Below, one piece after another: positions 26,721-38,508 of a DNA stretch of 64,000 bases; the first letter of the stretch is position 1, and each line of letters begins with the position of its first letter. The stretch is from Apostichopus japonicus. Taxonomy: Eukaryota > Echinodermata > Holothuroidea > Aspidochirotida > Stichopodidae. The stretch is from NCBI RefSeq assembly GCF_037975245.1, contig NC_092568.1, positions 18,061,001 through 18,125,000 of the forward strand. The letters are read 5' to 3'. A model generated the notes under the pieces. The model was not told the origin of the DNA, made no database searches, and saw only the letters and a list, made by a program, of their open reading frames with translations. Made by a program: the position numbers and the translations under genes.

Positions 26721-27540
26721 CCAAAAATTCCTGTTTTATATTGCACATACATATACTGAACTATTCTACACAGTTAATTCCCACTGAGATTGGTCGTTGA
26801 GCAGTTTACAACTTTAACCTGATTCAAGTTTTCCAAAGTACAGCTTTAATCATGTTAACTGTGAGATGGTTGCAACCATTGTTTTGGTATTATTGGGGTT
26901 TGACTAGCAGAGGAGTCACTCACCAAACTGTTGAACGATGGGCATTTCCTATTCACCAAAGTCTCAATTCTTCTAACCAATGGCAAGTTTTGGCGAGTGC
27001 AAATTGTCGAGGCCTGCGCCCACGCCTAAATTAATTATGTGATATACACGTTCAAAATCATAGTAAATTGCTTCATGCAGTCATTTCTAATATAAGAAAC
27101 ATCTGGAGATTTAACACATTGGTAAATATAATTGGTAAATGTTTTATTCAAACCACCTATGAAGAGTATCATTTTATTAGTCCTCAGTCTCCTGTCCAAG
27201 AATTTATAAAGGAAAACTGAATCTTAAGTCCTCGTGTGGGATGTTTTTGAGAGACCTTAAACACTTTTATGCCTGTTCTCAAATCTCCACTTACCCTGCA
27301 AAATAGTAAAACCCTGGCAATTCCACTGAATACACACTGCACTATCCAATGCACTTAAAGATGTTACCATATGACTGTAAATAAGTTTCCAATTGTTTGA
27401 AAGCATGTGTCGCTGTGTTTTGCGTCAGTGGTGCGTATATCGTTGTACGTGTGAGTTGCGTCCTTGGTTTAAATAAGCCTGTATTCTGTTTGCTTCTGGT
27501 ATATTCTAATTAATTGATTCACAGTAACGATAACGATTGA

Positions 27541-28115
27541 TGACGATTGACGTATATTTGTTTTGTATAGGATTAAAGCCAAAAGTTTCATGTAAGTTGT
27601 TTTTCCTTAAACCCCTTTGATGTAGCGCATGTGTACTTTAAGAATGATTTTGTGTATGAAAGGTACGGTTCTATTTTACATCACATAATCAAATGTGTTT
27701 GAAGATATTTGCATTGAGAATTCTGTTCCATGATTATTGATTTTGTGTAAAGTTATGTATTCGTGTAGGTAACTGATTATTGTCATTATTGTTTATTATA
27801 AGTTCCGTTTGATGACGATTGACGTATATTTGTTTTGTAACGATTGATGACGATTGACGTATATTTGTTTTATATAGGATTAAAGCCAAAAGTTTCATGT
27901 AAGTTGTTTTTCCTTAAACCTCTTTGATGTAAAGCATATGTGTACTTTAAGAATGATTTTGTGTATGAAAGGTACGGTTTTATTTTACGTCACATAATCA
28001 AATGTGTTTAAAGATATTTGCATTGAGAATTTACTTCCATGATTATTAATTTTGTGTATAGTTATGTATTCGTGTAGGTTATTGATTATTGTCATTATTG
28101 TTTATTATTTGTTCC
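27541..28115 (+). repeat. Tandem duplication, period about 307 bp
   Basis: TGACGATTGACGTATATTTG starts copies at 27541 and 27848, with a 35-bp partial unit at 27813. Both copies run through GGATTAAAGCCAAAAGTTTC to TGTCATTATTGTTTATTAT (27780 and 28090). Identity is above 90 percent by eye. Confidence 0.88.
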
Positions 28116-28167
28116 AGTTTCCTTATTCGTGACCATTTCTTACAATTGTTCATATTTAATTAGTCAC

Positions 28168-28240
28168 CAGATATCAGATCAGATTAACAGATAACAGATC
28201 AGATAACAGATCAGATTAACAGATCAAATCAGGTTAGCAG
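28168..28240 (+). repeat. CAGATCAGATTAA short tandem repeat
   Basis: Variants of CAGAT(C/A)AGATTAACAGAT repeat about five times immediately after the 307-bp duplication. Confidence 0.75.
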
Positions 28241-29500
28241 AATGATTGTCTAGAACTGATTTTAAATATATACTCAATTCAACAATTTAATATATGTGTT
28301 GTGTGAATTTTTGGATGTGTCGCTGTCGAAAACAAATCTCAGACTAGGAGAATTACAATGACCAAGTATCAAACAAAGTCGTTGTGTCTTTCTCATGGAG
28401 ACATTGATGGGGTGCTGTAGAACAGTCCATCACATTTCGGAAAACTATATTTAGCATATGGAAAGCACTGTAAGGTATTTCACATCCCACATAAGTACAT
28501 TAGTAGGCTGCAATAACTTTTAAAAAATAGCAAAGATCATTTTTGCCTAATTTTACCCAGTAGAATCACCAATTAATGATTGTTCTGTAAAATGTCTACT
28601 TTTAAGGAATCAGGACTGCATATATAGTATCAATCATAATCAGTTTCAAGCACATAGGCTCAGCATGACCATGGTACTGATATAAATCTAGGCCTATTGG
28701 ATTACTTGTCATACTGACAACTGTAGCCTGTGTAGGATATACCCAAATAACAGTGGAGCAATATTTTCAATGTGACAAGTAGAATTGTAAAATATATGCT
28801 CTTTAGGCTTTCCAATTTCCATACTGTGCAAAAAAGAAGCCCAACACTACAGTTAGAGCCTATCTGAGGTCTAACTGGCTGTACAACTAGGCCTACAATT
28901 GTACAAAGTACAAGTCATATAAAGCTCCTACTGTAGTGTAGGGTAACCCTAATGATAATCCAATTGTAAGTAGTCCTACAATTTCTACAAGGCTACATTC
29001 TAGCTTAGGTTACCAAAGATTGCATTTCAGTTCGAGTCCATCATTGATGTTTAAGTTAAGTATTCTAGTTAGTTACCTTGTGTTACAGGCTCACGCAATG
29101 TGCAGGTGTTATATTTATAGTAGTATACTGGTAGTACTAGGCATAACTGATGATTAGTATTGCTGTGGTAGAGCTAGAGGAGCATGGAGTAACGTTAAAC
29201 CTCTAGTCAGGCGGATGACTAACACTAACAGTTAACGTCAGAATAGAGATTCAGTTAGCCTAAGTATAGAAAATACATGTCCATCTAGAAGTTTACAACA
29301 AAATATGAGATGAAAAAAATCACTTACCCTTACAGAAACACTCCAAATGCCTTAAAATATAGAAAATGATGCTAAGATTCCTGACTTTCAGTTTTCGACT
29401 AACAGAACAGGTTTTCTATTCAAGTTCGAACGCCCTCGCATTCCGCAAACGTTAGTAACTACTAATAACAGCAGTGTAATTGAGTATAGCACTATAGGCT

Positions 29501-31590
29501 ATGTATGCCCAGTATTTTGCACGTATCATATCTGTAACGGGGATTGGTGGGTTAGTGAACAGTGCAGTGTACTTTTTGTGTACACTTTACTGTGTAATAG
29601 TAAGGAGAAAACGACTTATAGTAAGTCTATAGTTATCTTTCAATTTTCAAAGGAAGTCAAACAGATGAACCAGAGATAAGGAGGTGCGCATGAATCAAAG
29701 GGTGTCCATAGGTGAGCAGAGGTCCCCTCACCCCCACCCACGTTACCCCACCTAGCAACTCTCACCATTTAGTATTGAATAAGTTTACTTCGGGTAATTC
29801 ATCAGTCTATCACTAGTATGCACGTTATATGTCAAAATAAAAGGTTTAAGACGATCGAAAGTACTAAAGGACTCAATCATGCAGCCAATAAAACTTCAAA
29901 CTTATGGTCTACACATCCTTTGGGGTTCACTAATGCAAGGGCTTAGCTAGACTTATGTTTTTAGGGGGCCACAATGCCTTTCTAAGGGGGCAGGCATGAC
30001 CTATTTTCTTAAAAATTAAAACATTTTTCTAAAGATTTATTTTGGGGGGGGGGGGGGCTGACAGATATTTTTCTAACGACGGAATTAAATCCTCCCCACT
30101 GACAGAATACAATACTGAAACAATTTCAGATAAATAGTCCGGCCCCAGCCCCGGAAATGACATTCCGTGGAAATCTTACAAGCCCTTTCCCTAAAATGAA
30201 CTGGGGTTTCGTATGTGGTGATATGGAAACGTCACATTCAGATTTCATTTCCCATGAATGGTGTTTCGTACAAAAAAGGACATCCGGCGATATAGCTAGA
30301 GGACAGCAGCAGATACTAGACCAGGATGTATGGATCCCAGTGAAAAGAACTAACCACTTCCGGGCTTCCCCTACGGTGGGTGTGGTAATGGGCCTTCTAG
30401 GAAGTGGTCCCTGAATAATAAGCTATAGATCATCCCAAAAGGTAGGCTCTTGAAACTACCCTGTACTTTGTCTTGAAAACAGGGGTGCCAGACTTTTTTA
30501 TTGATGGTAGGGGTCTGCCAGATACAAATTCCCACCGCCACCCCTCCCCCCAAAGTGCGTTCTATATGTCGGGTTTTAATTAAAAATCCGAAATAAGAAG
30601 TAGAAATTTGAGCAATTAGATAGAAGTCGTCAATTCAAAAGAAATAAGTCCACATTTTGAAATAATTACCGAATTTTTCACCTAAACAGGAGAAAGTGCA
30701 TGCGATGAAGGAAAAAGGCCAAAGTTCGATAAGAAAAGGTTGACATGTCAATCAAACATAGTAACGGAAAGTCGAAACAATGCGTTAACCACCAAAATTT
30801 ACAGATTAAATTGTCAAAATTATGATCAACATGAGAAGAAGTCGAAATTTCAAAGCCTTAAGTCAAAACCGTCAATATGAAATAGTAGAGATTTTGAGAT
30901 GTATCCAGAAATATAAACAGTTGAAAATTTGGACTTGTTCATCAAATTTCGTATCGTCTTCTTTTATCGAAAAAAACACATAGGAGAAATAGTTAAACAA
31001 AAGTCGGTATTTCGATTAAACAGTCGAATTTGCTAATGAAAAGTCGAAATTTACTTTAAGAAAAAGGCAAAATGTTGGTGTAAAGAGATGATCATTCAAA
31101 AGCGAAGTCACCTACAACAGTGAGAAAATAGTCGAAATGATGATAATAAAATAGAAATTTTATAATTGCCGAAATTTGAGATAGAAATTTGCAATTTCAA
31201 ATGTCTCATCAGGGCCACCGGAGCACCTAAACCTTCTGGTTGAAAACCCCAAACTCTAGCGGCATTTTTCGCCTCCAACCCTCCCTCAATTTTGTATAGC
31301 TTACTACGTCACTAAATATCATCAAAGCAAGGACGGTCATATTAAACATAAACCAAGCAAGTTATCATGTCTTAGAAATCTACTGTAGTTTCTATGGTAA
31401 CATTTCATGTCACGTGATGTACACTTTGTTGCAATGGGGTTCAACGATAACTTATAATAGCTAACCAAGAGTCTGTTTCACTTTTTAACATAATTATAAC
31501 TATATATATATATATATAATTATATAACTATATATATATAACTATATATATAACTATATATATAACTATATATATAACTATATATATAAC

Positions 31591-31683
<93 letters not shown>

Positions 31684-34600
31684 AACTATATATAGGTGAT
31701 CATACATTGGTCTGACCTCCTTTACGTGCATGCATGATTCTACAAACTATTCGTGGTTGAAGGTGCACTTTGCGTTAAATTGTCCGACGCCTAAAGGCAA
31801 AGATTTTTATTACCACATAATTTCATTATAATGGTTGGGATGAATTCTTTATATCATTAATCGTCATGGATAAAATATAGCCGCGGCGTGAATGAATTTG
31901 GCACAGAGTGAGATACCGCTACCTAATTTTGATACTCAAAATACGAACAGCTGTATTAGCACAATATAGGCATAATAGGATGATATGAGTTAACTTACAA
32001 AAAAATATATATATAATGATATAACATGTCTCCACGACGAGCAATGTTTCTATCACCATAAAAAATAGATCCAGTGGTGTTCTTAAATCCAAGCGACTAT
32101 TTGCGTTAGGTACTATCGCAGATACACGGTTTCAAGAATATAAGGTGGCATACTCCTATTAGAGTCTATATCAATCCGCTCGATTGTTCTCCTGTTTCAG
32201 GAAAAGTGCCAGCAGCAGGAGAACATCTTTTGTGACCTGTTATCAATCATAGTCTAGTTTTTTGTGGCTTGCATGTTGAAGAGCATGAATGGAAGTACAT
32301 GTGGTGAGAAAATTGGGTCAATTGAGGCAATTTTAGACCCCTTTAGGCCTCCCATGAGCAGCGTAGGAAATTTGTTTACCACTGAGTGAAGAGGTTTGTT
32401 TACAAGTGACGAAAACTTCCGGCTCGGATAGCAAAACATCTACATGGTCATGATACGGAAAATCGATGGTGCCATGAAAGGCCAACTTGTCAGCTATCCG
32501 GTGATGGGTAGCGTTTAGCTAGTGAAAACTTCTATCTAGACTTAGAGACCACATTACTTTTGTGATTTAGTGTGTAAGTCAATGGGGCTTTTTAATGGTC
32601 GTATGCTACCATAATATCCTGACGAAGACTGGTGTAACTGCGCCGGAACACAGAGGGACTTATTGCAATAAAATCTTCTTATATATGAAACCCAAACGGT
32701 AAGAATCAGTTTATCGGAGGGTAGTGTTAATTTTGCAACGGTCTCTTAAAGTCCTGCCCGGACGTACAGTGGTTTTCTAATGCATCCAATATTCCCCTCT
32801 CCCCTGCACGGGCTCGTTTTCTCTGATATGTTGGGTGTGTTTATTAAAGACTGGGCAAGCGACACACCCTAAAGAATAGAGCAAATGTTTCCTTCAGGAA
32901 GGTAATGTGCAAAACTCGAAATTCGTCAGTCACATTTGGCAGAGTATTCACTTGGCACCCTGGTTAACTTCTCATAAACTGTTCCCCTCGTTAGAAGGCT
33001 TGTGAAAAAGTTTCAGCCTGGCCCACATGATGAATGAGCCAACTCTCGCCGACTGAATCGGTCATAGATTCTTACCTCTCGGAATTGTTGCTATGTAGAA
33101 CAATTGCTAAGAAATAAATCCCTATTCACTTGCCGAGTTTCAGGAACGTACATCACCCTGAAATAACGTTTAAAAAATGACGAGGAAAGTTAAGGGAAAA
33201 CAAAGACGGGGGGGGGAGGGGGTGGGGTGGTGCTGCGAGATGATTCAACTTATTGCGATTGATAGGTCAGACACATCAATCACAAACAAAACGGTTTTCG
33301 GTGGCGCTACGCTTAAATAACCTATTCTGCTCTACTTTGGTCACGTTTCATCTGTTGGAGTGTACGAACTATTATGAGTAACGTACACATCGTGCGAAGA
33401 CTCAAATTGAAATTAATTTCATAGACAGTTTATGTAATATTTGACGACTAACATCAATTCTTTTCGTAATGTCTCTTTAAAAGCCGGAAACTTTGTCAGC
33501 TGTACGCTTCACTGTCATTCCAGAGTAAGTTGGTTTATGTTTAAACCAAATTATGCTTTTTCGTGGAACAGGTTCCCTATGCATCAAGTGTCACTTTGTC
33601 CATTTGGAATTTGGATCATACTTTCATAATCATGTCATTTATAGAAGTAAGTTATCATACTTACCTTTTTGTGATGGTGTCTTAACTCATATATGCTATA
33701 ATTAAAAAAATAATAATTTTAGGAAAATGGGTTAACTTTGTGTTGCCTATCATAATTATGAAAATTTCCAAAGTTTGCCATAATACAAACCACTCCATAG
33801 TAGGTTGTAGGACTACATCAAACTGTTTTTGAAGTAAAAAAGTATTTCTGACAGTTCTCTTTTTTTCTGCAAATAGCAATCATAAGAGAATTAGAAGTAA
33901 GTCATGCAACAGTCGTACAAGGGCTGCCAGGAAGATGTTGCAACATGTACAGGACAGATCAGAATGAACTCGCATCTACAGTATGGCAATCAGAATCATC
34001 CATTTCGTAGCTTGGAAAGGCATTCCAAACATCCATAAAAGGTTTTCCTACTGTTGGCATAGATCAAAGTTACAGCAATTCAGATGCTATGGTAATGAAA
34101 ATATATTAATTACATATCAATTGGTTTGAATTTCACATTTTTATAGACATTGAATGCATTATATTTACTGGTAAAATTGTGTTAAGTTGCAATATGCATG
34201 AAAAATGCACAAATCATGAGGTGTGCATACTCTGCTAAAAGCGAAGATTAAATGCCAGTTTTGTAGGGCTGTAATGTTTTCTAATATGAAACACTATGGT
34301 TTTGTGTACAAAAACTGCTATACATTGTTGTATGTGTATACATAACAATTTTACCATTTTGCTATCATATACCAGATAAATTATTCACTGAACAAGATAT
34401 ACTTTCTTAAGAATTTGTTTCAACTATCTGAGAATTTTTTATATATTTAGTTCTATTGTTCCTTACTTACCTGTTTCCTCACACCAACTGCACTATCATA
34501 TTCTATGTGCCATGCATTATTTGTGACTTGCAATATATCCTGCTGTTCCTCTTTCCCTTAACTGAAACACTGTTCTTTCAAACTTAATTGGTATGAGACT

Positions 34601-34800
34601 TTACAATGTGCCTTTTCAAATTGACTTTACAATTGATTTGCTCTACTTGGACCATAAACCGACCTGACTTCTCTTCAAGATATCATATTACATTGGAGAT
34701 GTTAAAGTATTTAAAATTTTCAAGTGTTTGAACTAAGAATACCCAAATTGTGCCACTTATATTGATGTTTTCCTCTTTTTTAGCCTGTAATTCCTTATAT
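29501..34800. other. Intergenic, repeat-rich
   Basis: Holds a poly-G run (30043-30057), a transposon-like GGGCTTAGCTAG fragment (29938), the compound microsatellite at 31500, a Penelope/hammerhead-like motif (32619) and a G-rich tract (33208-33233). The CSKMT upstream exon should lie between here and 34824 but is not resolved. Confidence 0.6.
31500..31684. repeat. Compound (TA)n/(TATAAC)n/(TG)n microsatellite
   Basis: About 185 bp of TA, TATATAAC and finally TG units. The frames across it encode Ile/Tyr/Val repeats only. Confidence 0.95.
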
Positions 34801-34824
34801 TTTATCCTCTTTTTGTGTGTGCAG

Positions 34825-35513
34825 ATACCAAGCTAACCACTGAGGAACTTGTTAAGCAAATGGGCAAAAGAAGCTATTGGGATGAATTTTATCAACAGAA
34901 AGCCAGACAGGAGAGCTCCTTTGATTGGTTTTTCGAATATGATTTGATCCGTTACGATGTTGATGAGATCATATCATCAGCTGTTAAAAAGACTCCATCC
35001 AGGTACCTGACAGTTTTGGACATCGGGTGTGGCACATCATCATTTGCACATGAAATCGCAGGTCGACACAAGAGTGAAATTAACGTTTGGTGTGTCGATT
35101 TCTCTCAAGAGGCATTAGTCTCATTGAAGAAGACACAAGATGAACACTGTCACAGTGAAACATTATCAAATGTCGACTATATCGTTGCAGATGGATTCAA
35201 TCTCCCGTTTCCAAATGCAGCGTTTGATATCATATTTGAGAAAGGTACTCTAGATTCTTTGCTCAAGTCTAATGCATTGAAGTTAAAAGTTGACAAGTAT
35301 TTGACAGAGATGATGCGGTTGCTAAGCAAGAATGGTTTCTACTGCCAGTTTTCGGATGAAGATCCAGACCTTCGTTTACCTCTGCTAGAGGAAGCAAAAC
35401 AAAAATTGGAGATGGTCTTGATGGAAAGAATTAAGATCAGTTTTAAGCAGATTTTGCCTGATTCATCCATGAGTTACTTTGTGTATTACATGTCCTTTGA
35501 ACAGCATAAATGA
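34825..35513 (+). CDS. CSKMT: Citrate synthase-lysine N-methyltransferase (METTL12), last exon, 5' incomplete
   Basis: CSKMT is a mitochondrial seven-beta-strand, S-adenosylmethionine-dependent enzyme that trimethylates a lysine of citrate synthase. The exon opens after a pyrimidine-rich TGTGTGCAG acceptor in phase 1 and runs to TGA at 35511-35513, about 229 residues. Visible features are SYWDEFY and SSFDWFFEYDLIR near the start, SAM-binding motif I LDIGCGTSS (35016-35042), the acidic strand end CVDFS, IFEKGTLDSLL, and the family signature QFSDEDPDLRLP followed by SYFVYYMS at the carboxyl end, as in human CSKMT (QFSDEDPDVRLP). The METTL13/EEF1AKNMT group shares the fold but lacks this tail. 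The missing first exon should hold the start codon and mitochondrial presequence. An AATAAA lies about 30 bases past the stop. Confidence 0.88.
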
Positions 35514-35540
35514 GAATTGGCAATGTATATATTGTGCTGC

Positions 35541-35546
35541 AATAAA
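35541..35546 (+). promoter_or_regulatory. Probable CSKMT polyadenylation signal AATAAA
   Basis: AATAAA lies 28 bases downstream of the CSKMT TGA, followed by a T-rich stretch (35555-35570). A second AATAAA near 35591 could serve as an alternative. Placement only; no transcript evidence. Confidence 0.5.
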
Positions 35547-35559
35547 TTCTGGTTATTTA

Positions 35560-37745
35560 TGCTTTTTTGGTTTTGCATATTCTATTAGAAAATAAATCCA
35601 TTTTTGTAATAATTATAAACCTCTTACTGTTTGTCTTTTTATGCTTGTCTGTTTAAGCCTATCCCCCTGCTCTTGAGTGTGCACACAGCCTTTTTGATGG
35701 TATTCAGCATGATCCTTGATATAGATGTGTAATATTGTATCACTTTCATTTTGAAGCCAAAGTTAGCATACCAATGAATGGAATTCAGTTATCAAAACTT
35801 CCACTTTTTCTTAAACAGTTGAATGATACTTAACCTGTGAAGATAACGATGACATTTTTTATTCATTATAGGTATGTCTTTTACTATTGAATATGAACAA
35901 AACTAACTGCAAATAGAAAGGAATACAATTTTATTTACTGGAAATCCCATCCAATCTAATATTGTTAATGAAGAGAAAGGATTATTCTGCACAACTGGAG
36001 GAGAGTAGGGGAAGGGGGAGGGCAATCAGACGGTAAAGACACCGATTATTGTAAATGGTTAATATTCCTCCATAATGTTGATTGGAACTATTCTCGGTTG
36101 TCAAGTTTTGTCCAAGTTATGTTAGCTTGTGCATGCCTAAGTTTATGACAGGCATAATTTTTTCCGTTCCTTTATCCTAAGGGTGTCACATTCAACAGTA
36201 TCAATCAAAAATATTAATATTGCATAACTTGGGATCACGTGCCATACGTATCTAATGGACATATTGAACATTTCGAGTACTGCCAATATACTGTACTTTC
36301 AAATCTTTCGCGCGCCACCGGACTACAAATACATCTAAAATGCAAGCTGCACAACGAACATAGCCGTGAGGTCGAAGAGTATTACAGACGTTCGTCTGAT
36401 CGAAGAGCTCACTCAATCAGACCAGAGATTTCACCAAATTCCTCGTTAGTCTATCAAATATGTTATTTATGAACCAATCAATTGAACTATTTAATCCAGT
36501 AACTAACAAGTAATAACGTTTCGCATTTTCACATGTGTTTAATTCACATGTACCTGTTCCACGATACTAAGCCTACGCGATAAAGACAAAATGAACAGTA
36601 GCACAGTTTCTAACTAGTGTTTCCAGTTTTGGTATTCCACACAGACAATGTTATGCAATAACGTTTATGATGGTCACATATCTAGGATAATTAAAAAAAA
36701 TATCAGTGGTACATGTAAACCAAGAAATTGCTAACTGTTAGTTCCTTGTGACAAATTGTTGCATAAAATTAACCTAGCATGTCATGACTTATGTTCTAAA
36801 CTCAATCTCAAATTCTCCCAAATAATAATATAGGCCTAATAAATATATTTTATTTCTATAAGGCCATGTGCATGAATGCTGTCAGATTTTCAAAGCTTTG
36901 GCTGTTTTCTTATCTGCCATGCCTGCCAACTACACTGGATAGTGACTGAAACACCAAATATTTTTTTTTTAAATTCTACATACATTACTGTACAGTATGT
37001 GGTAACGATCACTGTAATATGCAACACTTGGAACCTGTCATCACAAGTTCAGTCTTAAACATTCTTTGACGAATAGCCAAAATAAAACAAATGGACTGAA
37101 AGTGCACAGTTGATTCCCTGTGTTTTACCAACTGTCTTCTCCACACACTGTGCAAGTGCAAGTTACATAACATTACATAATGTTAACGCTTGTTACAAGT
37201 ACAATTGATACCATTCCAAAGGTTCACAGAAGTCATAACCCTACAACTTTCTCTCCTCTCCCCTGTTTTAGCATAGAGATTAGTACAACAATTAATTTGG
37301 GCAACATGTGCTATACATTTAACCACAGTCTCCAACAGTATAAGGAAATTTACCTCAGACAGAGAAAGTCTAAGCATATGGTTCCTATTTGTGTAGGTGC
37401 TTAATAGGGTTAAGATCATCTTTTTACAGGTCTATAAAAAGGAGTGTCCTAAGGCTTATAAAATAGTTCCGTCAAAGTGTTCTCACTTTTTTCTTAGTTG
37501 CAAAGACTTACTTTAAAATTCTGTCATTAATATCTTTCTTTCTACTTAGATCTAACTACAGTAGTTAAAATGCAGTTTGAGAAGTGGGCTGGAACATTCT
37601 AAAGCTAATGCTACACCATGCTGAATATGGAAGTGTCATGTTTGCTGACACAAAGCTATTTAGAGGAAGAAACTTGGCTTGAGTTTAACAACTTCTTGAT
37701 ATGAAGCAATTTACTGTTCAGACATTGCCTACTAACTAAGTAGCC
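35560..37745. other. Intergenic between CSKMT and MGME1
   Basis: About 2.2 kb with no recognised coding sequence or transposon. A CG-bearing patch near 36308 (CGCGCGCCACCGG) is the only locally GC-rich spot. The MGME1 promoter and any 5' UTR exon should be here, but no core element can be assigned. Confidence 0.5.
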
Positions 37746-38508
37746 ATGTTATCTCATAGTCGTCATCTCAAGAGTGTTTGGAGGATTAAGCAGATGGTCT
37801 TTAGTTTTATAAGGTCACCCGTCCCCTCAACTCCTGTCCTCTGTGAATCCCTTCATCTTTCTTCGATATTCAGCAATCAAAAAGAATGTCACACAGTGAC
37901 AAGACTGTTTTCAAACTATGGCAAGAATACATCAGACGATGAAACTCTTACTCATGTAAATGACACAAGCGATAAGGAACGGCCAGATGAAGCATCAACT
38001 ATCATCGCAAAAGATACAGAACATGAAAGAATCGCAGGAGGTATGACACACAAACCCAATCTTTCCAAAGAAGACATAATTTTACCAGGATCGCATCCAT
38101 TCCACGTTGAAGAACCTGTCACAACTTTAAATTCTCAACTCAATTCTACAATCCCTTCTTCTGAAGATGATGAACATGCGATCGACGAGAAAGCAGAAAA
38201 GAAGAAGAAGAAGAAACCAGAGTCTGCTATGATGAAAGTCATCAGAGACAAAAAGATGTTGGAACGATACCGAGTAACTAGTAAAAGGAGGAGGAAGGGT
38301 AAAACAGCTGGTGCAGCAATACCAACTATTACTACAGGAACTGGCTATAAAGATCAACTTTTAGAATACATTTCTCGTCAAGACGAAACGTTGGAGAATG
38401 TGGATGGCGAGAATCAGTTTGCTGTTAGTAAGAGTGGTAAAGTTATGATGTTCCCGTTGACAAATTCAGATTTTGCATCTGACAAACTTCCAGAAAGCAG
38501 CTCAGAAG
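37746..38508 (+). CDS. MGME1: MGME1 exon 1
   Basis: This exon encodes residues 1-254 plus one base, from ATG at 37746 to a GTGAGG donor. It holds the presequence-like amino terminus (MLSHSRHLKSVWRIK), an acidic/serine-rich middle, a six-lysine run (AEKKKKKKPESAMM) and a basic RVTSKRRRKGK patch. It carries no catalytic motif. Human MGME1 is much shorter over this part. Confidence 0.88.

Larger units (their letters stand above)
8822..29500. other. About 20 kb without recognised coding exons
   Basis: This stretch holds the repeats and hAT-type elements listed separately, poly-C runs (9437-9452, 9941-9949) and many short chance frames. It is either the upstream region of SIPA1L or a long 5' UTR intron. 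The longest frames (minus strand 10094-10564 and 13650-14162) have Tyr/Cys/His-rich composition, unlike the recognised proteins. Confidence 0.6.
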
